In this document: positions 38,342-47,936 of the stretch, one piece after another
Layout of the letters: every line of letters starts with the position of its first letter
Numbering within the stretch: the first letter of the stretch is position 1
Assembly (NCBI RefSeq): GCF_003352045.1
Contig: NZ_CP025815.1
Span: 744,001 to 808,000 of the forward strand
Source: Sulfitobacter sp. JL08
Lineage (GTDB): Bacteria > Pseudomonadota > Alphaproteobacteria > Rhodobacterales > Rhodobacteraceae
Length of the DNA: 64,000 bases
Direction: 5' to 3'
Made by a program: the position numbers and the translations under genes
Notes under the pieces: model-generated
The model's input: the letters and a program-made list of their open reading frames with translations, nothing else
Database searches by the model: none
What the model was told of the DNA's origin: nothing

Positions 38342-39505
38342 CTAAAGGCTGTTTGCGATGGTGCGGAACATGGCGACATTGGCGTCATTCACACCGTCAT
38401 CGCGAAAATTCCGGTCGGCCCCCGTGGTCGCGATAACCACGCCGCTGTTCTGGTTGACATAGACGTACTGGCCGTAAATTCCACGCCCCATGAATTCACC
38501 CATAGGCGCGCCCTTGGGCACCCACCACTGATAGCCATAGCCGATTGCGTCGGCTTTCGTCGGGGCGCTGGGCGCGGTTGACGCGGCAACCCAGTCGGCC
38601 GGAACGATCTGTTGCCCGTTATAGCGGCCGTTTTGCAGAAACATCTGGCCAAAGCGCGCATAATCCCGCGTGGTCAGGTTCAGGCCGCCCAGCACAAAGG
38701 CCGTGCCCGCGCCATCGGTGATGTAAAGCGGCGACTGTTCCAGCCCCAAGGGTGCAATCACCTTTTCCGACAGCAGATCGGGAATGGTGCGCCCGGTTGC
38801 CCCCCGGATCACCATGCCGATCACATGGGTATCAATCGAGACATACTGCCATTGCTGGCCGGGCGCGACAAAGGTCTCCGTCAGGTCGGCGGCAAAATCA
38901 TCCATCCGCCCGCCAAGGGCCAGAACCCGCCCCATGCGGTTGATGTCGGAATTGAAGTCCAGATAATCCTCGTCAAAAGTGACGCCGCTGGCCATCTGCA
39001 ACACATCCCGGATGGTCGCGCCGTCATAGGCACCACCTTTCAGCATCGGCGCGTATTGCGTCACCGGATCGTCAAGCGACGCGATCGCGCCTTCGTCCAG
39101 CAGAATGCCGAACAGGGCCGACACAAAGCTTTTGGCGACGGACCAGGATAAGCGACGGTCATCCGCCGTTGTACCCAGATAATATTCTTCGAACACGATC
39201 TGCCCGTCTTTCAAAACCAGCAGCGATGTGACGGCGCGGTCTTGCACCCAGCCGGTTACTGCATCGGGCAGGGTGGTTTCCGGGCCGTAGGGCAGATCGG
39301 TTGTTGCGCCGCTGCCGCGCGGCACCTCGACCGTCAGGAACGCGCTGTCCATCGTGCTGAAATTGGCCACGATCCTGTCCGCGCTGAACAGCGAATTCAC
39401 CGCCATCAGGCGGGTGATTTCGTCTTTTTTCCAGACCCCGATAACAATCGCCGCCACAAGCAGCGAAAGCAGGATCCGGCCCAGCCATTTTCCGAATGTG
39501 CGCAT
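38342..39505 (-). CDS. Serine hydrolase of the beta-lactamase class C family, membrane-anchored
   Basis: The 387-residue protein starts MRTFGKWLGRILLSLLVAAIVIGVW, an N-terminal membrane anchor. The penicillin-binding fold has the catalytic SxxK in RLSWSVAKSFVSALFG and the YxN-like YVS in GQQWQYVSIDTH. The later GIYGQYVYVNQNSGVVIATTG segment takes the KTG-like position. Such proteins include esterases and peptidases rather than true beta-lactamases. I chose the ATG at 39505 because GGAGAAA lies about 10 bp upstream; starts at 39535 and 39547 have none. Confidence 0.85.
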   Translation of the reverse strand: MRTFGKWLGRILLSLLVAAIVIGVWKKDEITRLMAVNSLFSADRIVANFSTMDSAFLTVEVPRGSGATTDLPYGPETTLPDAVTGWVQDRAVTSLLVLKDGQIVFEEYYLGTTADDRRLSWSVAKSFVSALFGILLDEGAIASLDDPVTQYAPMLKGGAYDGATIRDVLQMASGVTFDEDYLDFNSDINRMGRVLALGGRMDDFAADLTETFVAPGQQWQYVSIDTHVIGMVIRGATGRTIPDLLSEKVIAPLGLEQSPLYITDGAGTAFVLGGLNLTTRDYARFGQMFLQNGRYNGQQIVPADWVAASTAPSAPTKADAIGYGYQWWVPKGAPMGEFMGRGIYGQYVYVNQNSGVVIATTGADRNFRDDGVNDANVAMFRTIANSL

Positions 39506-39581
39506 CTGGTGTACTTTTCTCCAGTCGGTTTTCATGCACCAGAACATGGCGCGCCGGGCGGTGCAATCCCGTGTGCAGGCG

Positions 39582-40622
39582 CTAGGCCCCGGTGACGCGC
39601 CAATTGACCCAACGTCCGTGAAAATCCGCGCGCCCCAAAGCCAGCGTCACATCGCCGGGCCACAGACGCAAGGTAAGTGCGGCGCCGCCCGCACCGGCAT
39701 CACCATCGTTTTCATAGGCCAGCCAGGCCAGCGGGGCGCGCGCGGTCACCTTCGCGCCGGCCGCTTCGATCAGAGCGCGCCCGCGTTCTGCGGCATCGGG
39801 CGGAAAATACTGCCACGCGATGGTGTGATAGATCAGGTGCAGGTGATCCGGCGGGGCCGTGTTCAGGCGCGTTTCCAGCCAGTCGATGGCATCTCCGCGA
39901 TCCACGGTGGCGTTCTGAACCGCAATGGCGGCGCGGGTCAGGCGGGCGCGGTGGGGTTGATCAGGCCACAGATAGGCCATCAGCCGCAGGGCCTGATCGG
40001 GATCGTGCGCGTTGATCGGGTTCAGATCAACGCCGCGCCGCTCTGCCACATGCAGTGCGGCAGGTACGGGCATGTCACCCTGCCAGTCCGGGGTCAGCGT
40101 CAGCGGCGCATCCGGTGGCCCCAGATGCCCGCGTGCGGTGGTCAGCCCGTAGTGATCCCACATCAGGTTCAACCCGGCGCTTGCGCCCAGTTCGGATGTG
40201 ACAAACGGCAAATCATGGCGTGCCGCCAGCCAGTGACCTGCGGCAATCAAAGGGGCGCTGCGGCGCACTTCGTTGGTTTGGGGGGCGCTTTTGATCCAGT
40301 CGAGCAGGAAAGGTTCATGATCGTGCAGGGTGGCCAGAACCTGCGCACCCAGAACATCGTCGGCAACCCGCTGCGGTGGATAGACCGCCGCAAGTGCGCT
40401 GGACCGGTTGGTCAGCACCAGCGCGTGCAACCCGCCGGCAATGCGCAGCGGCAGGGACGCGCCGTTGGGGCCAGGATCACCCGGCCAGCGGGAACATAAC
40501 TGCCCCAGTTCGGTATCTTCCGGCCAATCCCGAGCCAGCAGGCGCAACACCCGCCCCATAAAGCCGGAGCCCAGATTTTCACACGAGGCCGCCTGACTGA
40601 GAAACGCGGCACGCAGGCTCAT
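39582..40622 (-). CDS. DUF2332 family protein
   Basis: The 346-residue protein matches DUF2332: SLRAAFLSQAASCENLGSGFMGRVLRLLA at the N terminus, a long middle with VTSELGASAGLNLMWDHY (a SAM-methyltransferase-like glycine loop), then RGVDLNPINAHDPDQALRLMAYLWPDQPHRARLTRAAIAV and LHLIYHTIAWQYFPPDAAERGRALIEAAG. The family is uncharacterised. Its ATG at 40622 overlaps the pth stop by 4 bp, so it is coupled to pth. Confidence 0.88.
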   Translation of the reverse strand: MSLRAAFLSQAASCENLGSGFMGRVLRLLARDWPEDTELGQLCSRWPGDPGPNGASLPLRIAGGLHALVLTNRSSALAAVYPPQRVADDVLGAQVLATLHDHEPFLLDWIKSAPQTNEVRRSAPLIAAGHWLAARHDLPFVTSELGASAGLNLMWDHYGLTTARGHLGPPDAPLTLTPDWQGDMPVPAALHVAERRGVDLNPINAHDPDQALRLMAYLWPDQPHRARLTRAAIAVQNATVDRGDAIDWLETRLNTAPPDHLHLIYHTIAWQYFPPDAAERGRALIEAAGAKVTARAPLAWLAYENDGDAGAGGAALTLRLWPGDVTLALGRADFHGRWVNWRVTGA

Positions 40623-41323
40623 CGAAACCGATCGACCAGCCGTTGCAGGGCAGAGCGGGGTTCGGATGTATCCGCATCTGGTTCGGGCGTGGTTTTCGCA
40701 GGCGTCGCCTTTGCGTCGGGTGCGCTGTCCCCCTTGCCCGATGTGCTGGAGCGGGGCGGATTGACCCGCAAGGCCACGGCATTCATGAATTTGCCGCTGT
40801 CGCCTGCGGCAAGATGGGCCGCACCGTCCGACAGGCCGCGCAACACATCCTCAAGCCAGTCCTGATCTGCCTTGGCAAAATCATGCAGGACATAGCCGGG
40901 CACCCGGTCTTTGTGGCCGGGATGGCCGACGCCAAGCCGTACGCGTTGATAGGTGTCGCCGATATGCGCGTGCATGGACCGCAATCCGTTGTGCCCCGCA
41001 TGGCCACCGCCGGATTTGACCCGCACCTTGCCCGGTGCCAGATCGATTTCGTCGTGCAGCACAATCACATCCTGCGGGTCCAGTTTGTAAAACCGCATTG
41101 CTTTGCCCACCGACTGGCCGGAATTGTTCATGAAGGTTTCAGGCTTTAGCAAAACCACCTTGTCGCTGCCAAAACGGCCCTCGCTGATAACGCCCTGAAA
41201 TTTCGATTTCCAAGGGCCAAAGCCGTGATCTTCGGCAATCCGGTCCAGCGCCATGAACCCGATGTTATGCCGGTTGCCCGCATATTTTGGGCCGGGGTTG
41301 CCCAATCCGACGATAAGTTTCAT
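40619..41323 (-). CDS. pth: Peptidyl-tRNA hydrolase with C-terminal extension
   Basis: Pth releases peptides from stalled peptidyl-tRNA. The N-terminal 185 residues show LIVGLGNPGPKYAGNRHNIGFMALDRI (with the catalytic His in NRHNIGF), KPETFMNNSGQSV, VLHDEIDLAPGKVRVKSGGGHAGHNGLRSMHAHIG and RVRLGVGHP. A Pro/Ala/Thr-rich tail of about 45 residues follows, which is usual in Rhodobacterales. It is co-directional with rplY upstream, as expected, but 120 bp and a terminator separate them. Confidence 0.96.
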   Translation of the reverse strand: MKLIVGLGNPGPKYAGNRHNIGFMALDRIAEDHGFGPWKSKFQGVISEGRFGSDKVVLLKPETFMNNSGQSVGKAMRFYKLDPQDVIVLHDEIDLAPGKVRVKSGGGHAGHNGLRSMHAHIGDTYQRVRLGVGHPGHKDRVPGYVLHDFAKADQDWLEDVLRGLSDGAAHLAAGDSGKFMNAVALRVNPPRSSTSGKGDSAPDAKATPAKTTPEPDADTSEPRSALQRLVDRFR

Positions 41324-41392
41324 AGCCCGCGCCTGCCTGTCTCCGGTTTGACCCTGTCATGCCCGTAAATGGCGGGATTTTCCAGTGGTCAA

Positions 41393-41422
41393 ACAAAAAA
41401 CGGAGCCCAGAGGCTCCGTTTT
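41393..41422 (-). terminator. Rho-independent terminator of rplY
   Basis: On the minus strand CGGAGCC pairs with GGCTCCG across a CTCTG-type loop, followed by TTTTTTGTTTG. The stem lies at 41401-41418 and the T run at 41393-41400. Confidence 0.85.
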
Positions 41423-41445
41423 CATCTGTCATGTCTGTCGTCAGA

Positions 41446-42102
41446 TCATTCGTCGGACTGTTGTGTCGCCTCGACTTCGTCTGCAGCGACTTCTTCGGCT
41501 TCGTCCTCGTCTTCGTTGTCAGACGCGCGCAGGCCGGATGGTGCTGCGATGTTTGCGATCACAAAGTCGCGGTCGATTGTCGGCTTTGCACCGGCGGGCA
41601 GCGTGATCGACGAAATCGTGATCGTGTCGCCCACATCCAGACCGGTCAGGTCTGCGGTCAGGCTTTCGGGGATGTCGCCCGCGGTCACCTTGAGTTCAAC
41701 CTCGGGGCGCACAACCGTCAGAACGCCACCGCGTTTCAGGCCGGGGCACTGGTCTTCGTTTTCAAAGTTCACGTGAATGAACAGATTGATCTGGGTCGTG
41801 CGCTTCAGGCGCATCAGGTCCAGATGCGTCGGCAGGTCTTTTACAACATCACGCTGGACGTTGCGGCAGATCACGCGCACATCATCGTGGCCGTCCATTT
41901 TCAGGTTGAACAGCGTCGACAGAAAACGCCCCTGCTTCAGCTTTTTCAGCAGGGCGTTAAAAGGAACGTTGATTGCAACGGGGTCTGCGCCACCGCCATA
42001 AACAACTCCGGGAACCATCCCGTCGCGACGGGCCTGACGAGCGGCGCCCTTGCCTGTCCCCGTACGTTCCAGGACTTCAAGATCAGGGATCTCTCCAGCC
42101 AT
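41446..42102 (-). CDS. rplY: 50S ribosomal protein L25/general stress protein Ctc
   Basis: The 218-residue protein has an N-terminal L25 5S-rRNA-binding domain ([48 protein letters not shown]). The longer TL5/Ctc C-terminal beta domain follows ([58 protein letters not shown]), with an acidic tail. The ATG at 42102 (MAGEIPDL) is preferred to the GTG four codons upstream. It is followed by a terminator and then pth, the normal order. Confidence 0.95.
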   Translation of the reverse strand: MAGEIPDLEVLERTGTGKGAARQARRDGMVPGVVYGGGADPVAINVPFNALLKKLKQGRFLSTLFNLKMDGHDDVRVICRNVQRDVVKDLPTHLDLMRLKRTTQINLFIHVNFENEDQCPGLKRGGVLTVVRPEVELKVTAGDIPESLTADLTGLDVGDTITISSITLPAGAKPTIDRDFVIANIAAPSGLRASDNEDEDEAEEVAADEVEATQQSDE

Positions 42103-42252
42103 GTTAATCTCCAATTTGATAAGGGCGGGACTCCTCCAAGGCTGTAGCCCCGCGTGAAAGCGCGCGTATAGACGGGATTTGCGGTGTTGAAAAGAGGCCG
42201 CAGCGCTCTTTTTGCTTGGCTTTGGTTCAGGGCGCGTGGCAGGTGTGGCGCC

Positions 42253-43404
42253 ATGTCAATCAGAACCGATATCAGGATCAGCCGCGCGCCTTTGCTGGGC
42301 TTTATCGCAATCGGTCTGGTCTGGGCCGGTATATCGGCGCAAATCCCTGATCTAAAAGCACAAATCAAGGCAAGTGATGCGGATCTGGGCCTGATTTCCC
42401 TTGTTGCCAGTCTGGGCGCGCTGAGCGCGATGTGGCTGGCGCCGCTGTTTGACCGGGTGTTCAGGGCGGCATCGCTTCAGGTATGTACGGCGGCGATGGC
42501 TGTGGCTTTGTTGTTGCCGGGATATGCGCAGGGCATCTGGTTTTTCACGTTCGGGCTGATGATGGTTTCGGCGGGAACGGGAATCGCCGATGTGTTGATG
42601 AATGCGCGGATTTCGGAAACCGAAAGCGCCGCGCGCCGGTCCCTGATGAACCTGAACCATGCGATTTTTTCGTTCGCTTACGCGGGGGCCGCGATTTTGA
42701 CCGGGTTTGCACGCGAGGCGGGGCTGGGCCCGGTGACGATTTTTTCGATCATCTGCGGCGCGATCCTGCTGATGTGCCTGTGGATGCGCGCGCCGCACAA
42801 AATCACGCCGCAGGATACAGTGCTGGACATGCACCCGGCGCCGCGCGGCATTGTCTGGATCGGCGGGCTGGTGGTGTTGGCGGCGCTGATGGCCGAACAG
42901 GCCACCGAAGGCTGGTCTGCGCTGCATCTGGAACGCACATTGGGGGCAGGGGCCGCCGAAGGGTCGTTCGGTCCGGCCGTTCTGGGCCTGACCATGGGGT
43001 TCGGGCGGCTGTTTGGCCATGTGCTGGCGGCGCGGGTACGCGATACGGTGATGATCACTGTGGCCTGCCTGATCTCTGCCGCAGGTCTGGCGCTGGCGGC
43101 GTTTGCGCCCAATATTCTGGTGGCCTATTTCGGGTTCGGGATCATGGGCCTTGGCATTTCCGTGGTCATGCCGCTGGCGCTGGCGCTGGTGGGGCGTGTG
43201 GTGCCGCCCGATGCGCGGGTGCATGCGCTGTCGCGCACATCGCTGATCGGATATGGTGCCTATTTCATCGGGCCAGCCATGATCGGCTTTGCATCCGAGG
43301 CGTTCAGCCTGTCGGTTGCGTTCCTGCTGGTGTCGGTCTGGCTGGTTCTGGTCGCGGCGTTTCTGGTTCCGCTTCTGGCGCGGCGGGTCGCAGTGCGCGG
43401 GTAG
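42253..43404 (+). CDS. MFS transporter
   Basis: The 383-residue product has about 12 hydrophobic spans, for example [65 protein letters not shown] and [26 protein letters not shown]. The short loop after the second span carries the usual acidic/basic gating residues ([13 protein letters not shown]). It belongs to the YbjJ-like branch of the major facilitator family, whose substrates are mostly unknown. The ATG at 42253 is 69 bp inside the longest frame, and the upstream part overlaps noncoding DNA next to rplY. It ends against the sulfotransferase gene (tail to tail, 0 bp apart). Confidence 0.85.
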   Translation: MSIRTDIRISRAPLLGFIAIGLVWAGISAQIPDLKAQIKASDADLGLISLVASLGALSAMWLAPLFDRVFRAASLQVCTAAMAVALLLPGYAQGIWFFTFGLMMVSAGTGIADVLMNARISETESAARRSLMNLNHAIFSFAYAGAAILTGFAREAGLGPVTIFSIICGAILLMCLWMRAPHKITPQDTVLDMHPAPRGIVWIGGLVVLAALMAEQATEGWSALHLERTLGAGAAEGSFGPAVLGLTMGFGRLFGHVLAARVRDTVMITVACLISAAGLALAAFAPNILVAYFGFGIMGLGISVVMPLALALVGRVVPPDARVHALSRTSLIGYGAYFIGPAMIGFASEAFSLSVAFLLVSVWLVLVAAFLVPLLARRVAVRG

Positions 43405-44040
43405 CTATCCCTCTACCCTGCTGACCAGATGGCCCCCTGCCTGCATGACCTGATCATAAAGCGCGAATTCCCGCGCGCGCGCCTTGCGCAACTGCGCCTC
43501 GATATCAGGATCAAGCGGGGCATGTGCGTCGGGTGATACGTTTTTCTGTTTCAGAACAATCTCTTTGCCGAACCGGTCTGACAGAAAACTGCGAAACAAC
43601 GGCTGGTGATCATAGGCGAACAGGTGATGCACCAGAAGATCACCCTCTTTGTTCAGATTGCCCGATGTCAGCATATTATACTGGCTGCCGATGCCGGCAA
43701 AGGCGGGGGGATTTTTGGAAATCACTGCCAGCACAAAATCATTGAAACTGCATCCGTTCGTGCTGCGTGCCGTGCCGGCGCGGCGCGGACCGTTGCGGTA
43801 TCTGTACCAGCTGCGGATCTGATCGACAGGGTCGCGGATCACCGCCACGCGGTCTGGCACCAGATCGAAAGTGTCGCGCAGAAACGGGGCGATCCTGGTG
43901 TGAAACCGCTGGGCCGTCATGTGTTTGCGCTGCTTGGTAAATACGATATCGGCGCGCGGTTTCAGCGCCATTTCCACAGCCGTCGTGCCGGTTTTGGGCA
44001 CGGCAAGAAACGCCAGCGACTGATCGGAGAAAACCAACAT
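43405..44040 (-). CDS. Sulfotransferase-family protein
   Basis: The 211-residue protein starts LVFSDQSLAFLAVPKTGTTAVEMAL, where VPKTGTT is the 5'-phosphosulfate-binding loop of PAPS-dependent sulfotransferases. RVAVIRDPVDQIRSWYRYR is the 3'-phosphate-binding segment (RxP and the Arg-Ser pair). These are the two signatures of the family. The acceptor is unknown; it is often a lipid, sugar or surface polymer. It lies tail-to-tail with the MFS gene and reads the same way as the lldD-like gene. Confidence 0.85.
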   Translation of the reverse strand: MLVFSDQSLAFLAVPKTGTTAVEMALKPRADIVFTKQRKHMTAQRFHTRIAPFLRDTFDLVPDRVAVIRDPVDQIRSWYRYRNGPRRAGTARSTNGCSFNDFVLAVISKNPPAFAGIGSQYNMLTSGNLNKEGDLLVHHLFAYDHQPLFRSFLSDRFGKEIVLKQKNVSPDAHAPLDPDIEAQLRKARAREFALYDQVMQAGGHLVSRVEG

Positions 44041-44063
44041 GCCCCTGTTCTAGCCTGCCTGCG

Positions 44064-45230
44064 CTAGTCTTGCCAACGGCCTTCGAAATCCTGCGGAATA
44101 AGAAGATCCTTGCGGCTGAGGTTCTTGACGTCGCGGTGCCCGACCAGCGCCATTGTGAGATCCAGTTCCCTGTGGATCACATTCAGCGCGGCTGTCACCC
44201 CTTCCTGTCCCATCGCGCCCAGACCGTAGACAAAGGCGCGCCCGATATAGGTACCCTTGGCCCCCATCGCCAACGCCTTTAACACGTCCTGACCAGAGCG
44301 GATGCCGCTATCAAGATGCACCTCGACGCTGTCGCCCACCGCATCAAGGATCGCAGGCAGCATCCGGATCGAGCTGAGCGCACCATCAAGCTGACGGCCG
44401 CCATGGTTTGACACGATGATCGCGTCAGCCCCGACCTTGGCAGCCATTTTGGCGTCTTCGGCGTCCAGAATACCCTTGAGGATCACCTTGCCGTCCCACA
44501 TCGAAATCAGTTCTTCGATCCGCTTCCAGTCAAGCGAATGATCAAAGGCTTCGGCTGTCCACGATGACAGCGAGCCGGGATCGGTGACGCCGGCAGCGTG
44601 GCCGACGATGTTGCCAAAGAACCGCCGTTTGGTGCCCAGCATGCCCAGGCCCCAACGCACCTTTGTCATCATGTTGGCGATGGATTTGACCGTCAGCTTG
44701 GGTGGGGCGGACAGGCCGTTTTTCAGATCCTTGTGGCGCTGGCCCATGATTTGCAGATCAACGGTAATGACCAGCGCGGAACATCCCGCATCCTTGGCGC
44801 GCGCGATCAGGCGGCGCATGAAATCATCGTCTTTCAGTGTATAGACCTGAAACCAGAACGGTTTGGTGGTGTTTTCGGCGACATCCTCGATCGAGCAGAT
44901 CGACATGGTGGACAGGGTAAAGGGCACACCGAACTCTTCGGCGGCGCGGGCGGCCTTGATCTCGCCATCGGCCGATTGCATGCCGGTCAGTCCGACAGGG
45001 GCCAGCGCCACGGGCATTGCAACGTCCTGTCCGATCATCTGGCTGGCGGTAGTGCGCCCTGTCATGTCCACCGCGATCCGCTGGCGCAGGCGCAACTGAT
45101 CGAAATCGGAACTGTTTTCGCGAAAGGTCTGCTCTGTCCAGCTGCCCGATTCCGCATAGTCGTAAAACATGCGGGGCGCGCGGCGCGCATACAGTTTCTT
45201 GAGATCGTCAATTGTGGTGATGACTGGCAT
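44064..45230 (-). CDS. lldD: FMN-dependent alpha-hydroxy-acid dehydrogenase (L-lactate dehydrogenase-like)
   Basis: The enzyme oxidises an L-2-hydroxy acid, most probably L-lactate, and passes electrons to quinone or oxygen. Marks of the family are PRMFYDYAESGSWTEQTFREN, MPVALAPVGLTGMQSADGE, LVITVDLQIMGQRHKD and IIVSNHGGRQLDGALSSIRMLP, with the catalytic His in SNHGGRQ and Arg close by. The length of 388 residues fits LldD. There is no membrane helix, though LldD binds membranes peripherally. It is divergent from the Acg-type gene, with a 137-bp intergenic region. Confidence 0.9.
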   Translation of the reverse strand: MPVITTIDDLKKLYARRAPRMFYDYAESGSWTEQTFRENSSDFDQLRLRQRIAVDMTGRTTASQMIGQDVAMPVALAPVGLTGMQSADGEIKAARAAEEFGVPFTLSTMSICSIEDVAENTTKPFWFQVYTLKDDDFMRRLIARAKDAGCSALVITVDLQIMGQRHKDLKNGLSAPPKLTVKSIANMMTKVRWGLGMLGTKRRFFGNIVGHAAGVTDPGSLSSWTAEAFDHSLDWKRIEELISMWDGKVILKGILDAEDAKMAAKVGADAIIVSNHGGRQLDGALSSIRMLPAILDAVGDSVEVHLDSGIRSGQDVLKALAMGAKGTYIGRAFVYGLGAMGQEGVTAALNVIHRELDLTMALVGHRDVKNLSRKDLLIPQDFEGRWQD

Positions 45231-45313
45231 TGAGAGCGGCCTTTTCCAAAGATTGGTAAATCTTCATTACCAATCGCCCGAATTTTTGGCAACGCGACAA
45301 ATGCACTTGAAGG

Positions 45314-45351
45314 TAGTGCGAAGTCGTACTATATAGTGCGATATCGTATTA
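45314..45351. promoter_or_regulatory. Two tandem 18-bp operator-like palindromes
   Basis: TAGTGCGAAGTCGTACTA at 45314-45331 and TAGTGCGATATCGTATTA at 45334-45351 are near-identical imperfect palindromes of half-site TAGTGCGA, 20 bp apart centre to centre. They end 17 bp ahead of the Acg-type gene, overlapping its likely promoter and leader. The MarR-type regulator encoded at the end of that operon is the likely ligand, giving autoregulation. Confidence 0.7.
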
Positions 45352-45367
45352 AATGGAGTGCTTGATC

Positions 45368-46516
45368 ATGATCCTGTCCCGTCGAAAAACACTGGCCCTT
45401 ATCGGAGGTGGATCCCTGCTGGCCGCAACCGGCGCCGCCGGTTTCGCAATCACCCGAACCCCAAAGGATGCGGTTGCGCCATGGGCCGCCGCCGGGCAGT
45501 ACACCGATCCGCGCAAACGCGCGTTAAGCTATGCCATTCTGGCGCCGAACCCGCATAACATGCAGCCCTGGATCGTGGATCTGGACACACCGGATCAGGC
45601 AACCCTTTATGTCGATACGGACAGGTTGTTACCCCACACCGATCCGTTCAGCCGCCAGATTGTCATCGGGCTGGGCTGTTTTCTGGAACTGCTGGCGCTT
45701 TCGGCGGCGCAAGACGGATACCGCGTGCATTTCGATCTGTTCCCCGAAGGAACAGAGGCCGACAGCCTTGATCGCCGCCCGGTTGCCATCGCCCGTTTTG
45801 TGCCTGACACGTCGCTGGCGGAACCGGACCTGTTTGCCCAGATACTGCACCGCCGGTCTGTGAAAGAACCCTATGACACCGCGCGCCCGGTATCAGACGA
45901 AGTGCTGGCGACACTGCGCAAGTCGGTTTGCGCAACGACGGGTGTAGAAACCACAAACGACACCGCGCGGGTTGCGCAATTGCGCGATCTGACGGCCAAC
46001 GCCTTCCTGAAAGAGTTCGAAACGCCCTCGGCCTACCGGGAAAGCGTCGATCTGTTCCGGATCGGCCACCGCGAAGTGAATGCAAACCCGGACGGTCTGG
46101 ATTTTTCCGGTCCGATGTTCGAAGCGCTGCATCTGACCGGCCTGTTCACCCGCGAAGGATCACTGGACCGCGCGGGGTATTCCTATACGTCTGCGGTTCA
46201 AATGGTGCAGGATGTGGCGCGCACGGGCATGGCCTATATCTGGCAGGTAACGGCGACAAACACGCGCAATGATCAGATTGCCGCCGGTCGCGACTGGGTG
46301 CGCCTGAACCTTGCCGCCACAACGGTGGGGCTGGATGTTCAACCGATAAGCCAGGCCCTTCAGGAATACCCCGAAATGGCTGCTTGGTATGATGCGGTGC
46401 ATTTGCAACTGGCGCCGGATGGCGGCACTGTGCAAATGTTGGGCAGACTGGGCTACGGGCCAAGTGTCGGGCACAGCCCGCGCTGGCCGCTGGAGGCAAA
46501 GATACGCAATGGATGA
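45368..46516 (+). CDS. Acg-family nitroreductase-like protein with Tat signal
   Basis: The 382-residue product starts MILSRRKTLALIGGGSLLAATGAAGFA, a twin-arginine (SRRKTLAL) export signal. The rest is a nitroreductase-like fold of the Acg type: RALSYAILAPNPHNMQPWIVDL, DPFSRQIVIGLGCFLELLALSAAQDGY, RRSVKEPYDTARPVSD and AGRDWVRLNLAATTVGLDVQPISQALQEYPEM. Acg proteins resemble half of a nitroreductase and bind FMN with unknown physiology. The start ATG at 45368 has GGAG 9 bp upstream. Its stop overlaps the MarR gene by 8 bp, so the two are one operon. Confidence 0.85.
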   Translation: MILSRRKTLALIGGGSLLAATGAAGFAITRTPKDAVAPWAAAGQYTDPRKRALSYAILAPNPHNMQPWIVDLDTPDQATLYVDTDRLLPHTDPFSRQIVIGLGCFLELLALSAAQDGYRVHFDLFPEGTEADSLDRRPVAIARFVPDTSLAEPDLFAQILHRRSVKEPYDTARPVSDEVLATLRKSVCATTGVETTNDTARVAQLRDLTANAFLKEFETPSAYRESVDLFRIGHREVNANPDGLDFSGPMFEALHLTGLFTREGSLDRAGYSYTSAVQMVQDVARTGMAYIWQVTATNTRNDQIAAGRDWVRLNLAATTVGLDVQPISQALQEYPEMAAWYDAVHLQLAPDGGTVQMLGRLGYGPSVGHSPRWPLEAKIRNG

Positions 46517-46964
46517 ACAGGATGCCGGCGCCTATTTTGCGCTGTTCAATGAAATCGGCATTATCGAACAGATCAGCCGAACCTTTCTTGAGGCGCGTCT
46601 GCCGGAAGGGTTGCTGGCCTCGCATTTCGGAGTGGTCAACCACCTGATACGGGTTGCGGACGGCCAGACGCCGCTGGTTCTGGCCAATGCGTTTCAGGTA
46701 CCCAAGACGACGATGACACATACGCTGGCGGGTCTGGAAAAACATGGGTTGGTCGAAATGCGCCCCAATCCCGATGACAAACGATCAAAGCAGGTCTGGC
46801 TGACGCCGAAAGGGCGCAGTTTTCGCGATGAAACGATCAAACGGATGGTGCCGCTGTTTCAGGAACTGGCGCAGGACATTCCGCCCGACAGAATTGCGGC
46901 CCTTTTGCCACTGTTGCAAGAGGTGCGCACCAGCATAGATGCCTTGCGCGACCGTGTATCCTAG
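46509..46964 (+). CDS. MarR-family transcriptional regulator
   Basis: The 151-residue protein has the MarR winged helix: [74 protein letters not shown], with the recognition helix [12 protein letters not shown] and the wing [11 protein letters not shown]. It begins within the last codons of the Acg gene, at ATG 46509. Two matching palindromes in front of the operon are the expected type of MarR operator. Regulation by a small phenolic, redox or electrophile signal would be usual; the signal here is unknown. Confidence 0.92.
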   Translation: MDEQDAGAYFALFNEIGIIEQISRTFLEARLPEGLLASHFGVVNHLIRVADGQTPLVLANAFQVPKTTMTHTLAGLEKHGLVEMRPNPDDKRSKQVWLTPKGRSFRDETIKRMVPLFQELAQDIPPDRIAALLPLLQEVRTSIDALRDRVS

Positions 46965-47752
46965 GCCCGGTGCGCCCCGTCCGACAGGGTTTTGACAAAG
47001 GCCAGAACCTGTTGTGGTGTTTCACCCGCCCCGATTTTTGCAACTATCGCCGACCCTACAACCGCCCCGTCCGCCACGGACGCGATCGCCTGTGATTTTT
47101 CGGGCGTGTTGATGCCGAACCCGACAATGACCGGCAGATCTGTGGCCGATTTGATCCGCGCCACTTCCGGCCCGACATCGGTGGCCGATGCCTCGGCTGC
47201 GCCGGTGATACCGGTTATCGACACGTAATAGACAAAACCGGATGTGTTTTGCAGCACGCGGGGCAGGCGTTTATCATCGGTTGTTGGGGTGGCCAGACGG
47301 ATAAAGTTCAACCCCGCCTTTTGTGCCGGAATGCACAGTTCCGCATCTTCTTCGGGGGGCAGATCGACAATGATCAGACCGTCAATGCCGGCGGCTTTGG
47401 CGTCTTTCAGAAAGGTTTCGACACCGCGACTGTAGATCGGGTTGTAATAGCCCATCAGCACAATCGGGGTTGTATCGTCCTGTTCGCGAAACGCCGCCGC
47501 CATATCCAGCGTCTTCTGCAATGTCATGCCGCCTTCCAGCGCGCGCTGACCGGCCAACTGGATGGTAGGCCCGTCTGCCATCGGATCGGTAAAGGGCAAC
47601 CCCAGTTCGATAACATCCACCCCTGCGGCGGGCAGGCCGCGCACCACCTCAAGCGATGTGTCGTAATCGGGATCGCCCGCCATCACATAGGCGACAAACG
47701 CCTTTTTTCCGGCAGCAGCAAGTTCGGCGAATTTGGCATCTATACGGGTCAT
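46961..47752 (-). CDS. trpA: Tryptophan synthase alpha chain
   Basis: TrpA cleaves indole-3-glycerol phosphate. The active-site residues are in [29 protein letters not shown] (Glu and Asp). [32 protein letters not shown] and [18 protein letters not shown] are also conserved. The ATG at 47752 gives 263 residues; the upstream frame is unsupported. It ends tail-to-tail with the MarR gene, overlapping by 4 bp, and is divergent from ychF. Confidence 0.96.
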   Translation of the reverse strand: MTRIDAKFAELAAAGKKAFVAYVMAGDPDYDTSLEVVRGLPAAGVDVIELGLPFTDPMADGPTIQLAGQRALEGGMTLQKTLDMAAAFREQDDTTPIVLMGYYNPIYSRGVETFLKDAKAAGIDGLIIVDLPPEEDAELCIPAQKAGLNFIRLATPTTDDKRLPRVLQNTSGFVYYVSITGITGAAEASATDVGPEVARIKSATDLPVIVGFGINTPEKSQAIASVADGAVVGSAIVAKIGAGETPQQVLAFVKTLSDGAHRA

Positions 47753-47936
47753 GATCAGGCCTTTTGAAACAGTCGTTTTGCAATGCACAAAGACTGCGGG
47801 AAAATCAATGCTCGGGCGCGAAAACTCTTGCAAAGAGTTTTGACGCAGCGTTTGGAAAAAATCCCGCGGCGCGGCGTGGCTTGCGCCCGTCGGGTCTGCG
47901 CACTAGAAGCGGCCAACTGCTATCAAGGAGAGCGTA

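Noticed and set aside
38342-39505. True beta-lactamase (antibiotic resistance).
   Set aside because: SxxK is present, but the membrane anchor, YVS motif and lack of a clear KTG fit the broad serine-hydrolase/esterase family instead.
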